Part shown: positions 46,501-58,229 of the stretch, piece by piece
Layout of the letters: each line of letters begins with the position of its first letter
Position numbering within the stretch: position 1 is the stretch's first letter
NCBI GenBank assembly: GCA_017311315.1
Contig: CM029670.1
Span: 24,083,449-24,147,448, forward strand
DNA from: Dendrocalamus latiflorus
Taxonomy: Eukaryota > Streptophyta > Magnoliopsida > Poales > Poaceae
Direction: 5' to 3'
DNA length: 64,000 nucleotides
Translations under genes and position numbers: made by a program
The notes under the pieces: generated by a model
The model's database searches: none
Seen by the model: only the letters and a program-made list of their open reading frames with translations
Told to the model about the DNA's origin: nothing

Positions 46501-46736
46501 TATGTGATAACACTTCTGCGATTAACATTGCTAAGAACCCAGTGCAGCACTCTCGGACCAAGCACATTGATACTCGATACCACTTCCTTAGATACCATGT
46601 AGAGAAGGGTGATATAGTGCTCCAGTTTGTGGAGAGTGACCACCAGTTGGCTGACATTTTCACCAAGCCTTTGGATAGTTTGAGGTTTTCAGCTCTGCGT
46701 GGAGAGCTTGGGGTGGTTTGTCCTTATAGACTGTAG
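43551..46736 (+). pseudogene. Sirevirus pol, one stop and a mutated integrase site
   Basis: Opens in the -1 frame relative to gag at the gag stop. Protease: VDSGCS (Asp at 43596). GAG-pre-integrase finger: HRRLGH ... CAPCRHGK. Integrase: the first catalytic Asp is Tyr (TAC 44181-44183; Asp in both other copies), while the second Asp (44370) and Glu (44477) are kept. A Ser/Pro-rich linker follows. TGA at 45465-45467 replaces the CGA seen in relatives just after FAPVA. RT/RNase H then stays open to the natural TAG: QMDVKSAFLNG, YVDD at 45786-45797, and RNase H ending ADIFTKPLD near 46660. Confidence 0.93.
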
Positions 46737-48449
46737 TGAGGGGGGGCTTTGGGCTTTACTGCATTACTATATTGATTATGCTTCTGTTTCATTTCTGTTA
46801 CTTTGCACTTGGGGTGCATCGGGTTTAGTTCTTCTAGCATAGGTTAGAGTGTCTCTCTAGTCTAGCTGCTTAGACGTCTTCTCTCATCTTGTGATCTAGG
46901 GTTCTGCTCTATTAGCCGCTTCTCTTCGTTCACTAGGTTGAGCCCACTCACTGCTTTTAGGTTCTAGCAAGGGTCGGGCCACCCTTGGGTAGACAGGGTA
47001 CGTGTTTGCTCCCTAGTGAGGTAGATTACCGGTCTAATAGTCCTAGAGTCATATGGGGTAGATGAGAGTCAGTTTGAGCCACAGTTGCCTCTATATCTTT
47101 TCTATGCTTTAAGGACTGCCTGTTTGGTTTTATTTGCCAGCTTCTCGATTTTATTGCTTTGGTTCAGAGAGAGTTCATTTGGGAGCTTCTGGAGCTTAAT
47201 CTTGACATAACTCAACTTGAACATAAAGCTGCATCACATGTTGAGGAGGAGTTGGATTTTCTGCATTTTCAGCATTTAGCATTGTAATATAACTACATTG
47301 AGCCATGATTATTATCCTGTTTTGATATGTTTACAATGCTTTACACCTTGCCATGACTTGTGCTTATATGCTAGATTTATCATGACTTCATATGTGTAGA
47401 CTAGCTTTTGCCATGATAAGTAATTTAAAATTGCTCAACCTAAATAAAAAAAACTTGTCATGCTAGCATTTGAGTTTAGTCTTTCTTGAGCTATCCCTTT
47501 ATGAGTCATGCCATGTCAAATAGACTGAGTAGAGCGTTGAATCTCTCTTGAGCCTTAGATTGAGCTATTTTAGTCTCTTGATGTAGCATGAGGTAGTACA
47601 ACATGTTTACAAAGCAAAATGATCTCTTTTGTGCAAAAAAACTGATTTCACCAATTCTTTCTCATGAGACGGCTTGCTATTGCACTAGGCATGAACTCAG
47701 GGGGAGTTTTGGATGACCTAGACTATCTTCTTAAGCTTATCGCTTGGAGTAGTCGCATAAGGCTTGAGATCTAGCACATAACAAAAATTAGGTTGGAAAC
47801 GACCATATGCTTTCAAAAGACAATGTTATATGTGCACAATTTGCTTAAGATACAAAAAGAACTAAGTACTTGAACCAATGTTTCATTCTTGAGCATAGCA
47901 CTCTATTTGGTCTCAATTGTAGCTTCTTAGTTCTACTTAGCTTATTGACATGGCCTGCATCATCCTTGGATATCTCTAGTTAGACTCTACTTATCGATGA
48001 CTTGACATGCTTGCGTAATACACTATATTTCAGATTGTCATCTATGTGCTCTAGCTGGCCTATACATATACTGTCATGATCTAGATAGCCTTTTATTGAG
48101 TTACGGCTTGGTGTGATTCCTTATGGCCATCATGGATAATTCTCATGGCTCAAAATGCTTAGAAATAATCAAACTTCAGCCATTTCATCCATATTTGTGA
48201 TCTTTTTCCCTCGTTTGCATTCTTGATGTGTTTATTGCCAAAAGGGGGAGAATAGAGAAGAAAAAGCTAGTTTGGGATCATTTTAGAGCTTGGAGAACAA
48301 TTTGCTCTTTCATTTGTTGCTCCAGTGTTTCTTCTGTCGACATGGTCATTAGCTTCATTTTCCTTCTTTGGACCATGTTGGATTCTTCAAACTCAAACTC
48401 AACTTTGCGCTTTTTCGGGGTTTGTCAATATACTCATCAAGGGGGAGAT
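46737..48449 (+). other. Sirevirus 3' noncoding region with four polypurine tracts
   Basis: GAGGGGGGGC at 46738, AGGGGGAG at 47699, AAAAGGGGGAG near 48239 and AAGGGGGAGAT at 48439-48449, the last touching the LTR. Repetition of this motif upstream of the 3' LTR is a documented Sirevirus hallmark. No envelope-like or other gene is visible. Confidence 0.82.
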
Positions 48450-50319
48450 TGATGAACCATGTGGAGGTGACCATATGTCCGTGATGAGTAATTGACATTA
48501 GTTTGGGTAAGTCGAGTTTGGTTTGGGTGGTTCGGACCTAGTCGTTGCGTGGCGCAATCGGGCTCGGTCGGACTTGGTCAAACTTTGATTTGACAGGTTT
48601 GGACTTCATCTGTGGTAAGTATGATGGTATTTATGCTTTCATGTATCGAGCGGTGCTATTTGATGTGTTTCTTGTCTGTGTGGCTGCAGGACATCGGGCG
48701 GAGTCGTGGCGAGACACGGTGGACCGGACTAGGCGCAGGTGGCACTGAGGTCAGAACGGTCGGGATGTGTCGAAGACGACGTGGACTTGAGGTGGTTGCG
48801 AGGCGTGCGAGACAAGGAGCGCGGAAGCTTCCCGGAAGGTGCACGAGGGGTGAAACGGGAATTTCGCATGGCTGCACAAGCGGGAGCGGGCTCCGTTGGA
48901 AATAGCGGGCGTAACGGGGCGGAGACCCGTTAGCCATGGGCTATAAATAGGTTGGAGGGGCTGCATTTCCACTTGAGCACGTGAGGAGAATTAGGGTTTG
49001 CTAGAGTCAAAAGAGGCTTTGAGAGTTTGTTTTTGCTTTAGGCTTTAGTGGGTGAGAGTGGTCGGAGAGGCAGAGTGTGCTCCCTCTGTCCCCTTCGATG
49101 GTTTCTAGATAGAACAGAGTGTTGTGTTCATCCTCCTCCAAGCATCCATGGTTGAGGGAGAGGGAGAGGATTGAGTCGAGAGTCATGTAATCCTTCATCT
49201 TGTTCTAATGTCCATGCGTATCGTGACTCCTTGTATTCCATTTGCTACAATGATTCCCGTGCACTTCTCAGTTCTTCGTTTCTCCATTTTGATGATTTTG
49301 TGATTTTCGTTGTTTTGAGTTCTTGCTTGGTGGGAAGGCCCAAAATGGGTTGCTCTTTGATCGGATGTTGTTTTTAGACCATTTGGTCAGATAGAATCCC
49401 AGAGACAAGATTTTAATTTCAGTTTGTGTTGTTGGAGTTCCTCTGTTCATCATTTCCTCCTCTAGGGTTTGTGTCCAGATTTTGATTCCCTTGAGGAGAT
49501 GGCCTAATTCTTGGTCTGTGAACCCCTTATGCTATTGCTAACATATCTGTAAAATCCCATTAGCAAAGGATTTGAGACCATGGAGTAATCTGGATTTTGT
49601 TTGCCCTCTCTGAAGTTTCAGTCATTTTCTAGGGTTTGGAGTCCCTTTCTTTTTCCCTTAAAAGAGTAGGCCCAAATTTGAGTCTCAGAGTCCCTTGGCT
49701 ATTGCTTTGGTATTCCTAAAGTTTCATGGGCAAAGGACTTGAGAGTGGAGAGTAATTTGAACTTTTCTGTTGCCTCTGTAAGTTTTTCAGTTATTAGCAA
49801 ATCTCTGAAATCCTTGACTTTCTAGTTGATTTCTTTGATTCCCAAGTTCCCCTCTCTATTTAAAATATGGTAGTGTTGCTCTGGGCTAAAAAGAATGAAA
49901 GGAATCCAGTGCTTGGCTTGATTCTTGAAGGTCTGAAGTAGTACTCAAAAATTAGAAAATTCAGAGTGCTCTCGGGTTGCCAGAAAAAGGGGGGCGGTCT
50001 GACCGGTGTTATAAGGGCGGTCTGACCGGTGTTATAAGGGCGGTCTGACCGGACTTATAAGGGCGGTCTGACCGGCGTTATAAGAGAGGTCTGACCTCTC
50101 TTTGAACTAGGTTCATCCCGGCCCCTCTGGAAAAAGTTGTTTGAGTGAATTTTTTTCATTGCTTCTTTCTTGTGTGTGTTTAGGAGTTCCAAAAGGCATA
50201 AGAATCCCTCTTCATAATTTTCATAATTATCAGAGAGGAGATTTGAAGTCCGTGCTTTTGAGGGGTCGTTCTTTAAAGAATCGACATTCACCCCCCTCTG
50301 TCGCCATTTCGGTCCAACG
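48450..50319 (+). repeat. 3' LTR of Sirevirus (1870 bp)
   Basis: Same ends as the 5' LTR except that the last base is G instead of A. Has TATAAATAG at 48942-48950 and four to five 23-bp palindromic units at 49993-50095. Confidence 0.92.
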
Positions 50320-50960
50320 CTGATGCAGTGAAACATATCTACCAATGAGTACCTCACACGATTCAACCAACTAGCTCGCTACGCCCCAAGTGATGTAGCT
50401 AATCAAAAAGAAAAGATCGATCGTTTCTTGGAAGGGATGCATGAAGAGATGAGAGCACAACTGATTTTGCATGACCATCCTAGCTTCCACTACTTGGTTA
50501 ACAAGGCCCTCGTCCTGGAAAATGAGAGGAGAATCCTAGAAGCCAGTAGGAAGAGGAAGTAGACAACTCAAAGACCCCAGGGTAGTTTTCAGTCCAAGCC
50601 AGTGTATCAGGGCAACCCCTCCTTCTGCCAAGTGGCAACACCAGCGCCCAAGGTTTCCATCCAAGCACAACGCTCCAACGGTAGTGTGATTTAGGTGCCG
50701 TGCCCCATAGGACATTCTTCCTCGACCAACCCAGCAGCAAACCTCCACTGTTTCGACTGTGGAGCAAAAGGGCATTTCGCCAACAAATGCCTAGATCGCC
50801 AGGTCATCTCGGGGAAGTTCAATTCCGGAGTCACCCCATCCTGAGTTCAATTGCCAGCACTAGGCAAAGTCTATCAAACACCTCAAGCTTCACGAATAGC
50901 ATCAACTCCAAACCAGGGCTGAGTCAACCATGTCGCTGTAGAAGATGCCCAGGATGCCTC
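50320..50960 (+). pseudogene. gypsy gag, C-terminal part
   Basis: Resumes the gag domain: NEYLTRFNQLARYAPSDVA, FLEGMHEEMRAQL, ALVLENERRILEASRKRK, then a Gln/Pro-rich tail and one CCHC knuckle (CFDCGAKGHFANKC near 50752-50793). At least three in-frame stops and a frame slip just after the insertion point. Confidence 0.85.
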
Positions 50961-52861
50961 TAGAGTACTCATGGGTACATTCTCTGTTATGTCGATACCC
51001 GCACAAGTTCTGTTTGATTATGGGGCTTCGCATTCTTTTATTTCTGGGAAGTTTGTTGAAAGGGTTAAGATGCCAACCTTTAGATTAAAGACCCCTGTGG
51101 TACTTAGTTCCCTAAGAGGATCCCTAACTACTACTCTAGTTAGCCCTAGGGTAGAAGTCACTATGGAAGATTTTGGTTTCCCAACAGACCTTTTGGTATT
51201 GCGATCTCAGACCTTGGACATCATCCTAGGGATGGACTGGCTAGCTAAATATCAAGAAATTATAGACTGTGCTAATAGGAAGGTAGTACTGACCAAGTAA
51301 CCTAGGCTAGAAATAAAAGTTAGTGTGGATCGCCCCTCCTCGGGTCACGCAATCCATCACCTTGAAGAAAGGCCATTAGAAGAAATGCTGGTAGTACGAG
51401 AATACCCAGAAGAATTACCAGGCATGCCACCAAATAGAGATATAGAATTTGTGATCAACCTAAAGCCATGAACTACCCCAATTGCTAAAAGACCATATCG
51501 AATGGCAGTAGATGAACTTGAAGAACTAAAAATTCAAATTGAAGACCTCCAAGCAAAAGGATTCATCAGACCCAGCTCATCCCCCTAGGTTTCACCAGTA
51601 CTCTTTGTTAAAAGGAAGGATGGTACCGCTAGATTGTGTGTGGACTACAGAGCCCTCAATGAGGTAACCATCAAGAATAAGTATCCATTGCCTAACATAG
51701 ACGATCTGTTTGACCAATTATCTAGAGCTACCATCTTCTCTAAGATAGATTTAAGGTCAGGATACCATTAGCTCAAGATCAGGGCAGAAGATATCCTTAA
51801 GACAGCTTTTACCACGCGGTATAGCCTATTTGAATATACAGTCATGTCATTTGGTTTAACCAATGCTCCAGCCTATTTCATGAACTTGATGAACAAAGTG
51901 TATATGAAATGCTTGGACAAATTTGTGGTTGTGTTTATAGATGACATCCTTATTTACTCTAAGACCACCGTAGAGCATGCAGAGCACCTGCGAGAAGTCT
52001 TAGAGACGCTTAAAGAGCATCAGCTGTATGCCAAGTACAACAAGTATGATTTTCTTGCTGCATGAGATCAGTTTCCTTGGACACATCGTACCCTCTAGGG
52101 GAGTAGCAGTTGACCCCTCCAAAGTAGAGGCAGTCCTAGAGTGGAAGCAGCCCACCTCAGTCAGTGAAGTACGTAGCTTTCTGGGACTAGCTAGATACTA
52201 CAGATGCTTCATAGAAGGCTTTTCCAAGATATCCAGGCCAATGACACACTTGCTCAAGAAAGAGAAGAAGTATGAGTGGACAGAGGCATGTGAAAGGAGT
52301 TTTCAAGAATTGAAGAAAAGATTAACCTCAGCCCCTATGTTAGTCCTACCAGATATACACAAGGATTTTGAAGTATATTGCGATGCATCACGCCAAGGTC
52401 TAGGCTGTGTGCTTATGCAAGGAGGAAAAGTTGTGGCTTATGCGTCCAGACAACTTTGTCCCCATGAGGATAATTATCCAACCCATGATCTGGAGCTAGC
52501 CTCAGTAGTGCATGCTTTAAAAATTTGGCTACACTACTTGATTGGGAATCATTGTGATATTTATATAGACTATAACAGTCTCAAGTACATCTTCAGTCAA
52601 ACCGACCTCAACCTTAGACAAAGAAGATGGCTATTGTTAATCAAGGATTATGATCTGAACATTCATTATCACCTAGGGAAGGCTAATGTAGTAGCCGATG
52701 CCTTAAGTCGCACGCCCCACTGCAACAACCTTATGGTGCAAGAATTGCAGCCTAAGCTCTATAAGGAATTTGAAGCCCTTAACCTGGGGTTAGTAGAACA
52801 TGGTACCTTAGCCGCCATGGAAGTACACCCAACTCTTGAGGAGCAGATTATGGCAGCTTAA
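50961..52861 (+). pseudogene. gypsy protease, reverse transcriptase and RNase H
   Basis: Protease: VLFDYGASHSF, where the usual DSGA is DYGA, then ILGMDWL. RT: GFIRPSSSP (stop after), SPVLFVKRKDGTARLCVDYRALN, the catalytic VFIDDILIYSK at 51928-51960, and a frame shift near 52055. The second frame carries the thumb (SFLGHIV, FLGLARYYRCFIEGFS) and RNase H (YCDASRQGLGCVLMQ, then DLELASVVHALKIW and VVADALSR). Stops at 51298, 51468, 51586 and 51768. All domains are in normal order and size. Confidence 0.9.
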
Positions 52862-54140
52862 AAAGGACACCCTGGAGTCCAGAGGTTCAAGTGCCTCATA
52901 GCCCAGGGAAGAGCCCCTAAGATGGTAGAAGATCAACAGGGAATCTTATGGTACATGAAATGCCTCTTTGTTGCCCACCAGAAGGACTTCAAGGACCTGA
53001 TACTCAAGGAAGCCCGTAGTTCTTCTTACACCCTACATCCAGGAAGCACCAAGATGTATCAAGAAATGAAGACCTTATATTGGTGGCCCCGTATGAAGAG
53101 AGATATCGCTGAGTATGTAGCCTGTTGTGTTGTATGCCAAAGGGTCAAGACTGAACATCAGAGACCTGCCAGACTACTTCAGCCCCTGTAAATTCCCAGT
53201 GGAAATGGGATGAAGTTGGGATGGATTTCATAACTGGTAGTCGATAGGATGACTAAAGTTGCCCATTTTATCCCTATGAAGACCACCTACAAAGGAGATA
53301 AACTAGCTGAGTTGTACATGGCCCGCATTGTATGTCTACATGAAGTGCCTAAGAGGATAGTCTCAAATCGAGGTTCCCAGTTCACCTCGCATTTCTGGGC
53401 TAATCTACACGATGCACTTGGAACCCACCTTGCATTCAGCACCGCATATCGTCTCCAAACAGATGGACAGACTGAAAGAATAAACCAGATTCTGGAAGAC
53501 ATGCTTCGAGCCTATGCTTTGGAGTTCACTACAGATTGGGAGAGATGTTTACCCTACATACAATTCTTCTACAACAATAGCTATCAATGAAGCCTCAAGA
53601 TGTCCCCTTTCGAAGCTCTTTATGGACGGAAATGTAGAACCCCTCTACACTGGTCAGAAGCAGGAGAAGGGTACATCTTTGGACCAGATACTCTCTAAAG
53701 CAGGCAGAAGAGAAGGTCCGATTGATCAGGGATCACCTGCAAGCTACTCAGTCTAGGCAAAAGAGCTATGCCGATAACCATCGTAGAGAATTAACTTTCC
53801 AAGTAGGTGATCATGTTTACCTCAAGGTGTCACCCCCCCCCCCCCGAGGAATCTGCAGATTCAATGTGAAGGGCAAGCTTGCTTCGAGATACATAGGGCC
53901 TTTCCCTATCATTGCCAAGTGTGGAGAAGTGGCCTACCGATTGGAGCTACCAGTAAGTCTGTCAGATGTGCACAACGTGTTCCATGTTTCTCAGCTCAAG
54001 AAATACCTCAGAGTTCCCGAAGAGCAAACCCCAGTACAGACCATTGAGCTCCAGAAAGAGCTGACCTACCCAAAACGTCCAATCAAGATCCTCGATATCA
54101 TGGAAAAGCAAATGAGATGCCAAACCATCTGCCTCTGCAA
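52862..54140 (+). pseudogene. gypsy integrase and start of C-terminal domain
   Basis: Zinc-binding HHCC region (HPGSTKMYQEMK ... CCVVCQRVK) at about 53034-53145. Core: the first Asp remains in GWIS/MDFITG-like sequence near 53220, followed by a loss of about 13 codons (VVDRMTKVAHFIP follows directly). The second Asp is Asn (AAT 53366-53368, SNRGSQFTS). Glu is present in TDGQTERINQ. Next come the C-terminal GDHVYLKVSP with a 13-C run at 53828, FHVSQLKKYL, and the beginning of a chromodomain-like stretch (RPIKILDIMEKQMRC), cut near 54140. Confidence 0.88.
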
Positions 54141-54600
54141 GGAGAGAAAGGATTTAAAATTCCTTTTTGGTTTTCAGAAATACTAGAAAGCTTTGAAACT
54201 ACTTAGCAAATAGCAAATAAAGTCTAAAAATTCCAAAATAATTTACAGAAATATTTCCAACTTAAAGTTGGTCTTTTAAGTTTTACAAAATACCTTTTAG
54301 CTTTGAAATTGATTTTTAAAATCCAAAAAACACAAAAAAAATCTAGTTAAAAGCAAATGCTTTTAAAATAATTAATTTGAAATAGAATTTTTATAGAAAT
54401 TGAAAATACTCTTTATTTAATAATAGTTTCATCATTTACTTAAAATAGTTTTGAAAAGAAAAGCCTCTATGAAAACTCAAAATAGGCAAATCAAATCTCC
54501 AAAATTTAGGCAATCAAAGAACACTTTATTTTATTTTAAATCAAATAAAAATTTTAATTTTTTTACTGAAAATTTTGAAACAAATAGCTGGGTTGTTACA
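54141..54600. repeat. AT-rich LTR-like fragment
   Basis: Abuts the broken gypsy element. A-rich with repeated AAATTCCAAAAT-like words, like the A-rich part of long gypsy LTRs, and it ends GGTTGTTACA at 54600, which would suit an LTR 3' end. No partner in the window. Confidence 0.35.
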
Positions 54601-55749
54601 ATTCAAACACAAACACAACACCTAATCTCTTCCTCAAATCAAGGGACCCTAAACCTTTTCCTAACACAGGTTTTATTCAAACTCTATCGCTTCCAACCAA
54701 CGGACTCTATCTGTAACAATCCAAACTCAACACATGACGAAGCCTCCAGGATATCCCCTGCCGTAGCTCCATATTGCTTTCACCATCCTTAATCTTCATG
54801 TGCTCCAGCGTTAGCCTGACCACCTCGCATGACTTCCTCAACCGTCTAGACCTCAGATCTCCTTATCCTAGACCCAGTCATCCTCGCCACCGACCGTGAT
54901 CATCTCCACGCTCTCCTGCATATGCAAAGACCAAAGAAACATTTTTCTCGCCACAAGCTCTTCCCAGCTTGACTGTCATCAGCACAACAACTCATAACGC
55001 CCTTGTCCATCCAGACACAAGAACAAGACCATCCACGACCATCAACCTGGTTGAACACGACCAATCATCTTAATGCTATCCAAAAAAATAGTCTCAGACT
55101 ACCAATTACGACCGCCAAAAACCATCGCATTCTGAAACTCATTCTTTCGACTACTCAGCACGACCACCGAGCACAACAAGTACTCATAACTGACAACCAA
55201 TCGCAAACCTTACGATTATCACTCACCGACCATCAAGTACCTAGTCGCTCCAACTATCGAGTACCGACATTGTTCCATCAAGCACCAGCCAAATACCCCG
55301 CTGGCCTAACACGAGTACTCAAAGTACTCAAAGATCATAAGTGTGAAGCACTCGTTTCGACAACAAAGTCTGTGAGTACTGATTGTGATCATAAAGCCTT
55401 TGACTATCGAAGACAATGATAGCAGATTGCTTGGTCTATGACTATCGACAGGGCTGCAAAATATATGACTATAAGAGCAGTAAGCAAAACCTACGACCAT
55501 CGATGGCAAAGTCACCAACTATCGACTAGTAAATCCTAAGACTATCGAGTACGACCAATAAAGTCCACGACTAGCAAAAGCACTGAAGTTACGATCATGT
55601 AAAAGTATTGTAGCTATGATTACCTTCAGTGGTCGATCTACCATGGTCACAGTTGAGCATGGTCGAAGTCAAGTTGCCATGGTCAAAGTCAAAACCGGAC
55701 ATAGTCTGATGAGGGCATCCCTACAACATCTTCTTCTCCACCTAATGCT
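54601..55749. other. unassigned region rich in ACGACCA and ACTATCGA words
   Basis: No gene recognised. Between about 55020 and 55690 words such as CGACCATC, ACGACCA and GACTATCGA recur irregularly, most often 20-40 bp apart, ending with several TGGTCGA/TGGTCA boxes. The core TGGTCGT resembles the array at 25549-26110. Confidence 0.4.
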
Positions 55750-56181
55750 CATGATATACACCTCGAGTTGCCGACTAGACCAATAACAAGAGCACGTGCC
55801 AAGAAACTAGAATCTCAGGTGAACTTGCTCCTTAATGAATATGTCATTGATTTTAATGAGAATTTTATACTACCTAAAAATAATGTTTTACTTGTGCTCA
55901 GGTTTGAAGAGTCAGCGATGGACGGAGATCAAGGATATGCGGCCGTCATCCAAGGAAGCACAAGTCCACGGCATGAACAGTATCGGCTGCACTACAGTAC
56001 CATGAACAGTACGTGCTACAGAAACATGAACAGTACCATGCTACAGTACCCGTCCATGAACATTACTATGCTACGGTACCCCATTGTAAGGCAGACCACG
56101 TTTATGCAAAAGAATAGAACACAAGTTATTGGTTGTTCTTTCATAACAGAGTTCATGTCAGAACTTCTGAGAGAGAATTAG
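55750..56181 (+). pseudogene. gypsy pol C-terminal tail
   Basis: Frame from about 55768 with RPITRARAKKLESQVNLLL followed by an acidic stretch, resembling the last part of some gypsy polyproteins after the integrase. It ends at TAG 56179-56181 with a repetitive Tyr/Asn/Met-rich tail derived from ATGAACAGTAC repeats. The rest of pol is absent upstream. Confidence 0.5.
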
Positions 56182-56818
56182 GCGATCAATTGTTCGTTCT
56201 GCTTTTTAAGGTCAAGTTTGCTTTTTCGCTGGGAATTGAGGGCTTGGCGATCTCTGCTCGTGGTCTAGCAGCGATCATCCAGGTGCGTGTTGGCGAATAT
56301 CCATAGAGCTGCATGTCCATGCACTGGCACGTGGTGTACAGCTGAGCGTTATTCATACTCAAGCGGTATTTATCCATGGTTCTACTCGAGAAGATTGGGC
56401 CATTTCCGTATCATCGTGGTACCAGATTCCAGGCCACTCGGTAAAATCTCTTCTTACCCATATTTTAGTAGATTATTTTTCAGTCCTATACACTGAAAAA
56501 GCCACAAAAAAATATATCATCCTTCGCTGTAGTTTAATTAAGTATTTTTAGTGCATTTTGTTAGGTCTTAATCTACTCGTTCATAGTGTTTAGTAGATGG
56601 TCGTGTTCCGTTCGCGTCTCTTTTTGTTTTCCCTTCCACAAATTTTTGTGTTCGTACTTGATTCCTGTTTTGTGCAACTAAACATTACTTATATCTAGTG
56701 GATTGCACGTTGTTTTCTTCATGAACCCTTTGATCCGTTCACGAACCTTTTGTACCTATTGAGACTAGTTTGTTGTTGTGCTCGAGGATCTGCTCTTAGG
56801 ATTTTGAGACCTAAAGTT
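56182..56818. other. noncoding region before the solo LTR, perhaps part of a gypsy LTR
   Basis: AT-rich with no gene. It joins 58230-58926 once the solo LTR is removed. The combined stretch of about 1.3 kb lies between a pol tail and a gag start, the position of an LTR shared by two tandem gypsy copies (inference). Confidence 0.4.
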
Positions 56819-58229
56819 TGTTGGTGATATGCCCTAGAGGCAACATGGAGATGTTGAATATATCACATACTATGTTTATGATACATTGCTTTGTTCCTTG
56901 AAATAGACATTATCATTATTGATCAATGAGTGTGTGACTTATTCATGAGACTCTTAATGCCAAAATGTTGCTATTTCTAAATGATCCCTGATCATATATC
57001 ATATGAGGAACAAATATGATTCAAAGATCAGCATATGTATTGATTGATGATCATGTCTCATGGATCATGGTATGGAGATACCAAATCAATAATATGGACA
57101 TGTGTTAGTGAACATATGTTGGATAGACCCGCCATGAGACACTGCAGAGATTCCATGTGTCATTAGTTGGTCTCAAGTAGTGTTTTTGTAGAATCCTTAG
57201 ACTTGAGATCATCATGGTTCCCAACATGCGTAGTAGCCTATTTTGGGACTACTAACCACTACTCCGTAACTGGGTAGTCATAAAAGTAGTTTTCGGGTTT
57301 GCTATGAAACATGTAGTGGGATGTGAATGATCAAGATAGAATTTGCCCCTCCTTATGGGAGAGATATCTCTGGGCCCCTCGATGTAATGGATTATGAAAG
57401 TGCATGGCCATGCCAATGTGATTGAGGAGTCAATCACAAGTTTATAATCCATCACGGAATCGAGAGAGTGATTGAGCTATTAAGAGGATGACACAGGTCT
57501 CACCTTGAGCTTAATCTATATCGTGAGGCAAAGGGATTCGTACATGAGAACATTACAGGTTCAGCCGATATGATCTTGACGTATACTTTGGGGTTAATAT
57601 GTCTTGCTAGAGGCTGCTATTAACAGGGTGATCGGAAAGGTGTTTCCGGGTCGCGACCAAGTATACGTGAACCTACAGGGTCGCACACTTAACGGGTTGG
57701 AACACTAATTCGAATGTGATTCGGATGTGGGCTCAATTCGGATAGAGATCCGGATAGACTCCTATTGGGCCTCGGTCCACGAGGCCCAAGTGAGGAGGTC
57801 TATATATTTGGAGGCGGGGGGCTGAGGGATGTACGCTTCTGTTCCTCCCGAGCAAAACCCTAGCCGCCACCTCCCGAGCCAAACCCTAGCCGCTCGCGAG
57901 TGCTGGTACACTCGCGATCGGCGTTCCAGCCCCGGACGTGTGGATACCGGTGGAGGCGCTGCTCGTTGCGGCGTTGATCGGCATCAACAATCTACAGATT
58001 GGATCTGCTCGTGGTGTGGTTGATCGCGTGGAGGAGACGATCTGTTCGGGACGATCGGCTACTTCCACTACTACCTCGACGCGCGTGGTTGGATCGGCTT
58101 CTCCAACTCTTCTTCCGCTGCGCTGCGCGTCTAGTGGTAACGATCTATGATCCCTCCTTAGCATGATGTCCTGGTGTGCGCGGTAGAAATTTTTATTTTC
58201 TGCTATCGTAGCCTACGCGCGTTCCTTCA
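56819..58229 (+). mobile_element. solo copia LTR, 1411 bp, with perfect 5-bp target duplication
   Basis: Begins TGTTGGTGATATGCCCTAGAGG, a start known from grass copia LTRs, and ends TACGCGCGTTCCTTCA. Flanks are AAGTT (56814-56818) and AAGTT (58230-58234). TATATATTT at 57801-57809 is the likely promoter. The GC-rich part after it resembles a leader. No internal element DNA adjoins, so unequal recombination between two LTRs is the likely origin. The ORFs inside are not supported. Confidence 0.92.
57801..57809 (+). promoter_or_regulatory. TATA box of the solo LTR
   Basis: TATATATTT upstream of a GC-rich leader containing CAAAACCCTAGCC-type sequence. Confidence 0.5.

Larger units (their letters stand above)
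38664..50319 (+). mobile_element. nearly complete Sirevirus-like Ty1/copia element
   Basis: 11.66 kb: LTRs 38664-40560 and 48450-50319, primer site, gag, pol and a 1.7 kb noncoding 3' region with repeated polypurine tracts. Flanks are CTGAC (38659-38663) and CTGAT (50320-50324 after the LTR's final G), a 4/5 match. Removing it joins the host gypsy gag. Few lesions: a 2-bp deletion and a stop in gag, loss of one integrase Asp, and a stop at the RT start. No envelope-like ORF is present. Confidence 0.93.
33321..54140 (+). mobile_element. Ty3/gypsy (long-LTR chromovirus-type) element, decayed and interrupted
   Basis: Order: 5' LTR, tRNA-Met primer site, leader ORF, gag, then protease, RT/RNase H, integrase and the beginning of a C-terminal chromodomain-like region. 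A Sirevirus splits gag at 38663/50320. The 3' end is cut at about 54140 inside the region that should become a chromodomain, and no 3' LTR is present. Multiple stops and at least three frame shifts make it inactive. Confidence 0.88.

Noticed and set aside
54451..55518. ORFs of 70-138 residues
   Set aside because: Asn/Gln/Thr/His-rich translations of A-rich or ACGACCA-rich DNA with no domain.
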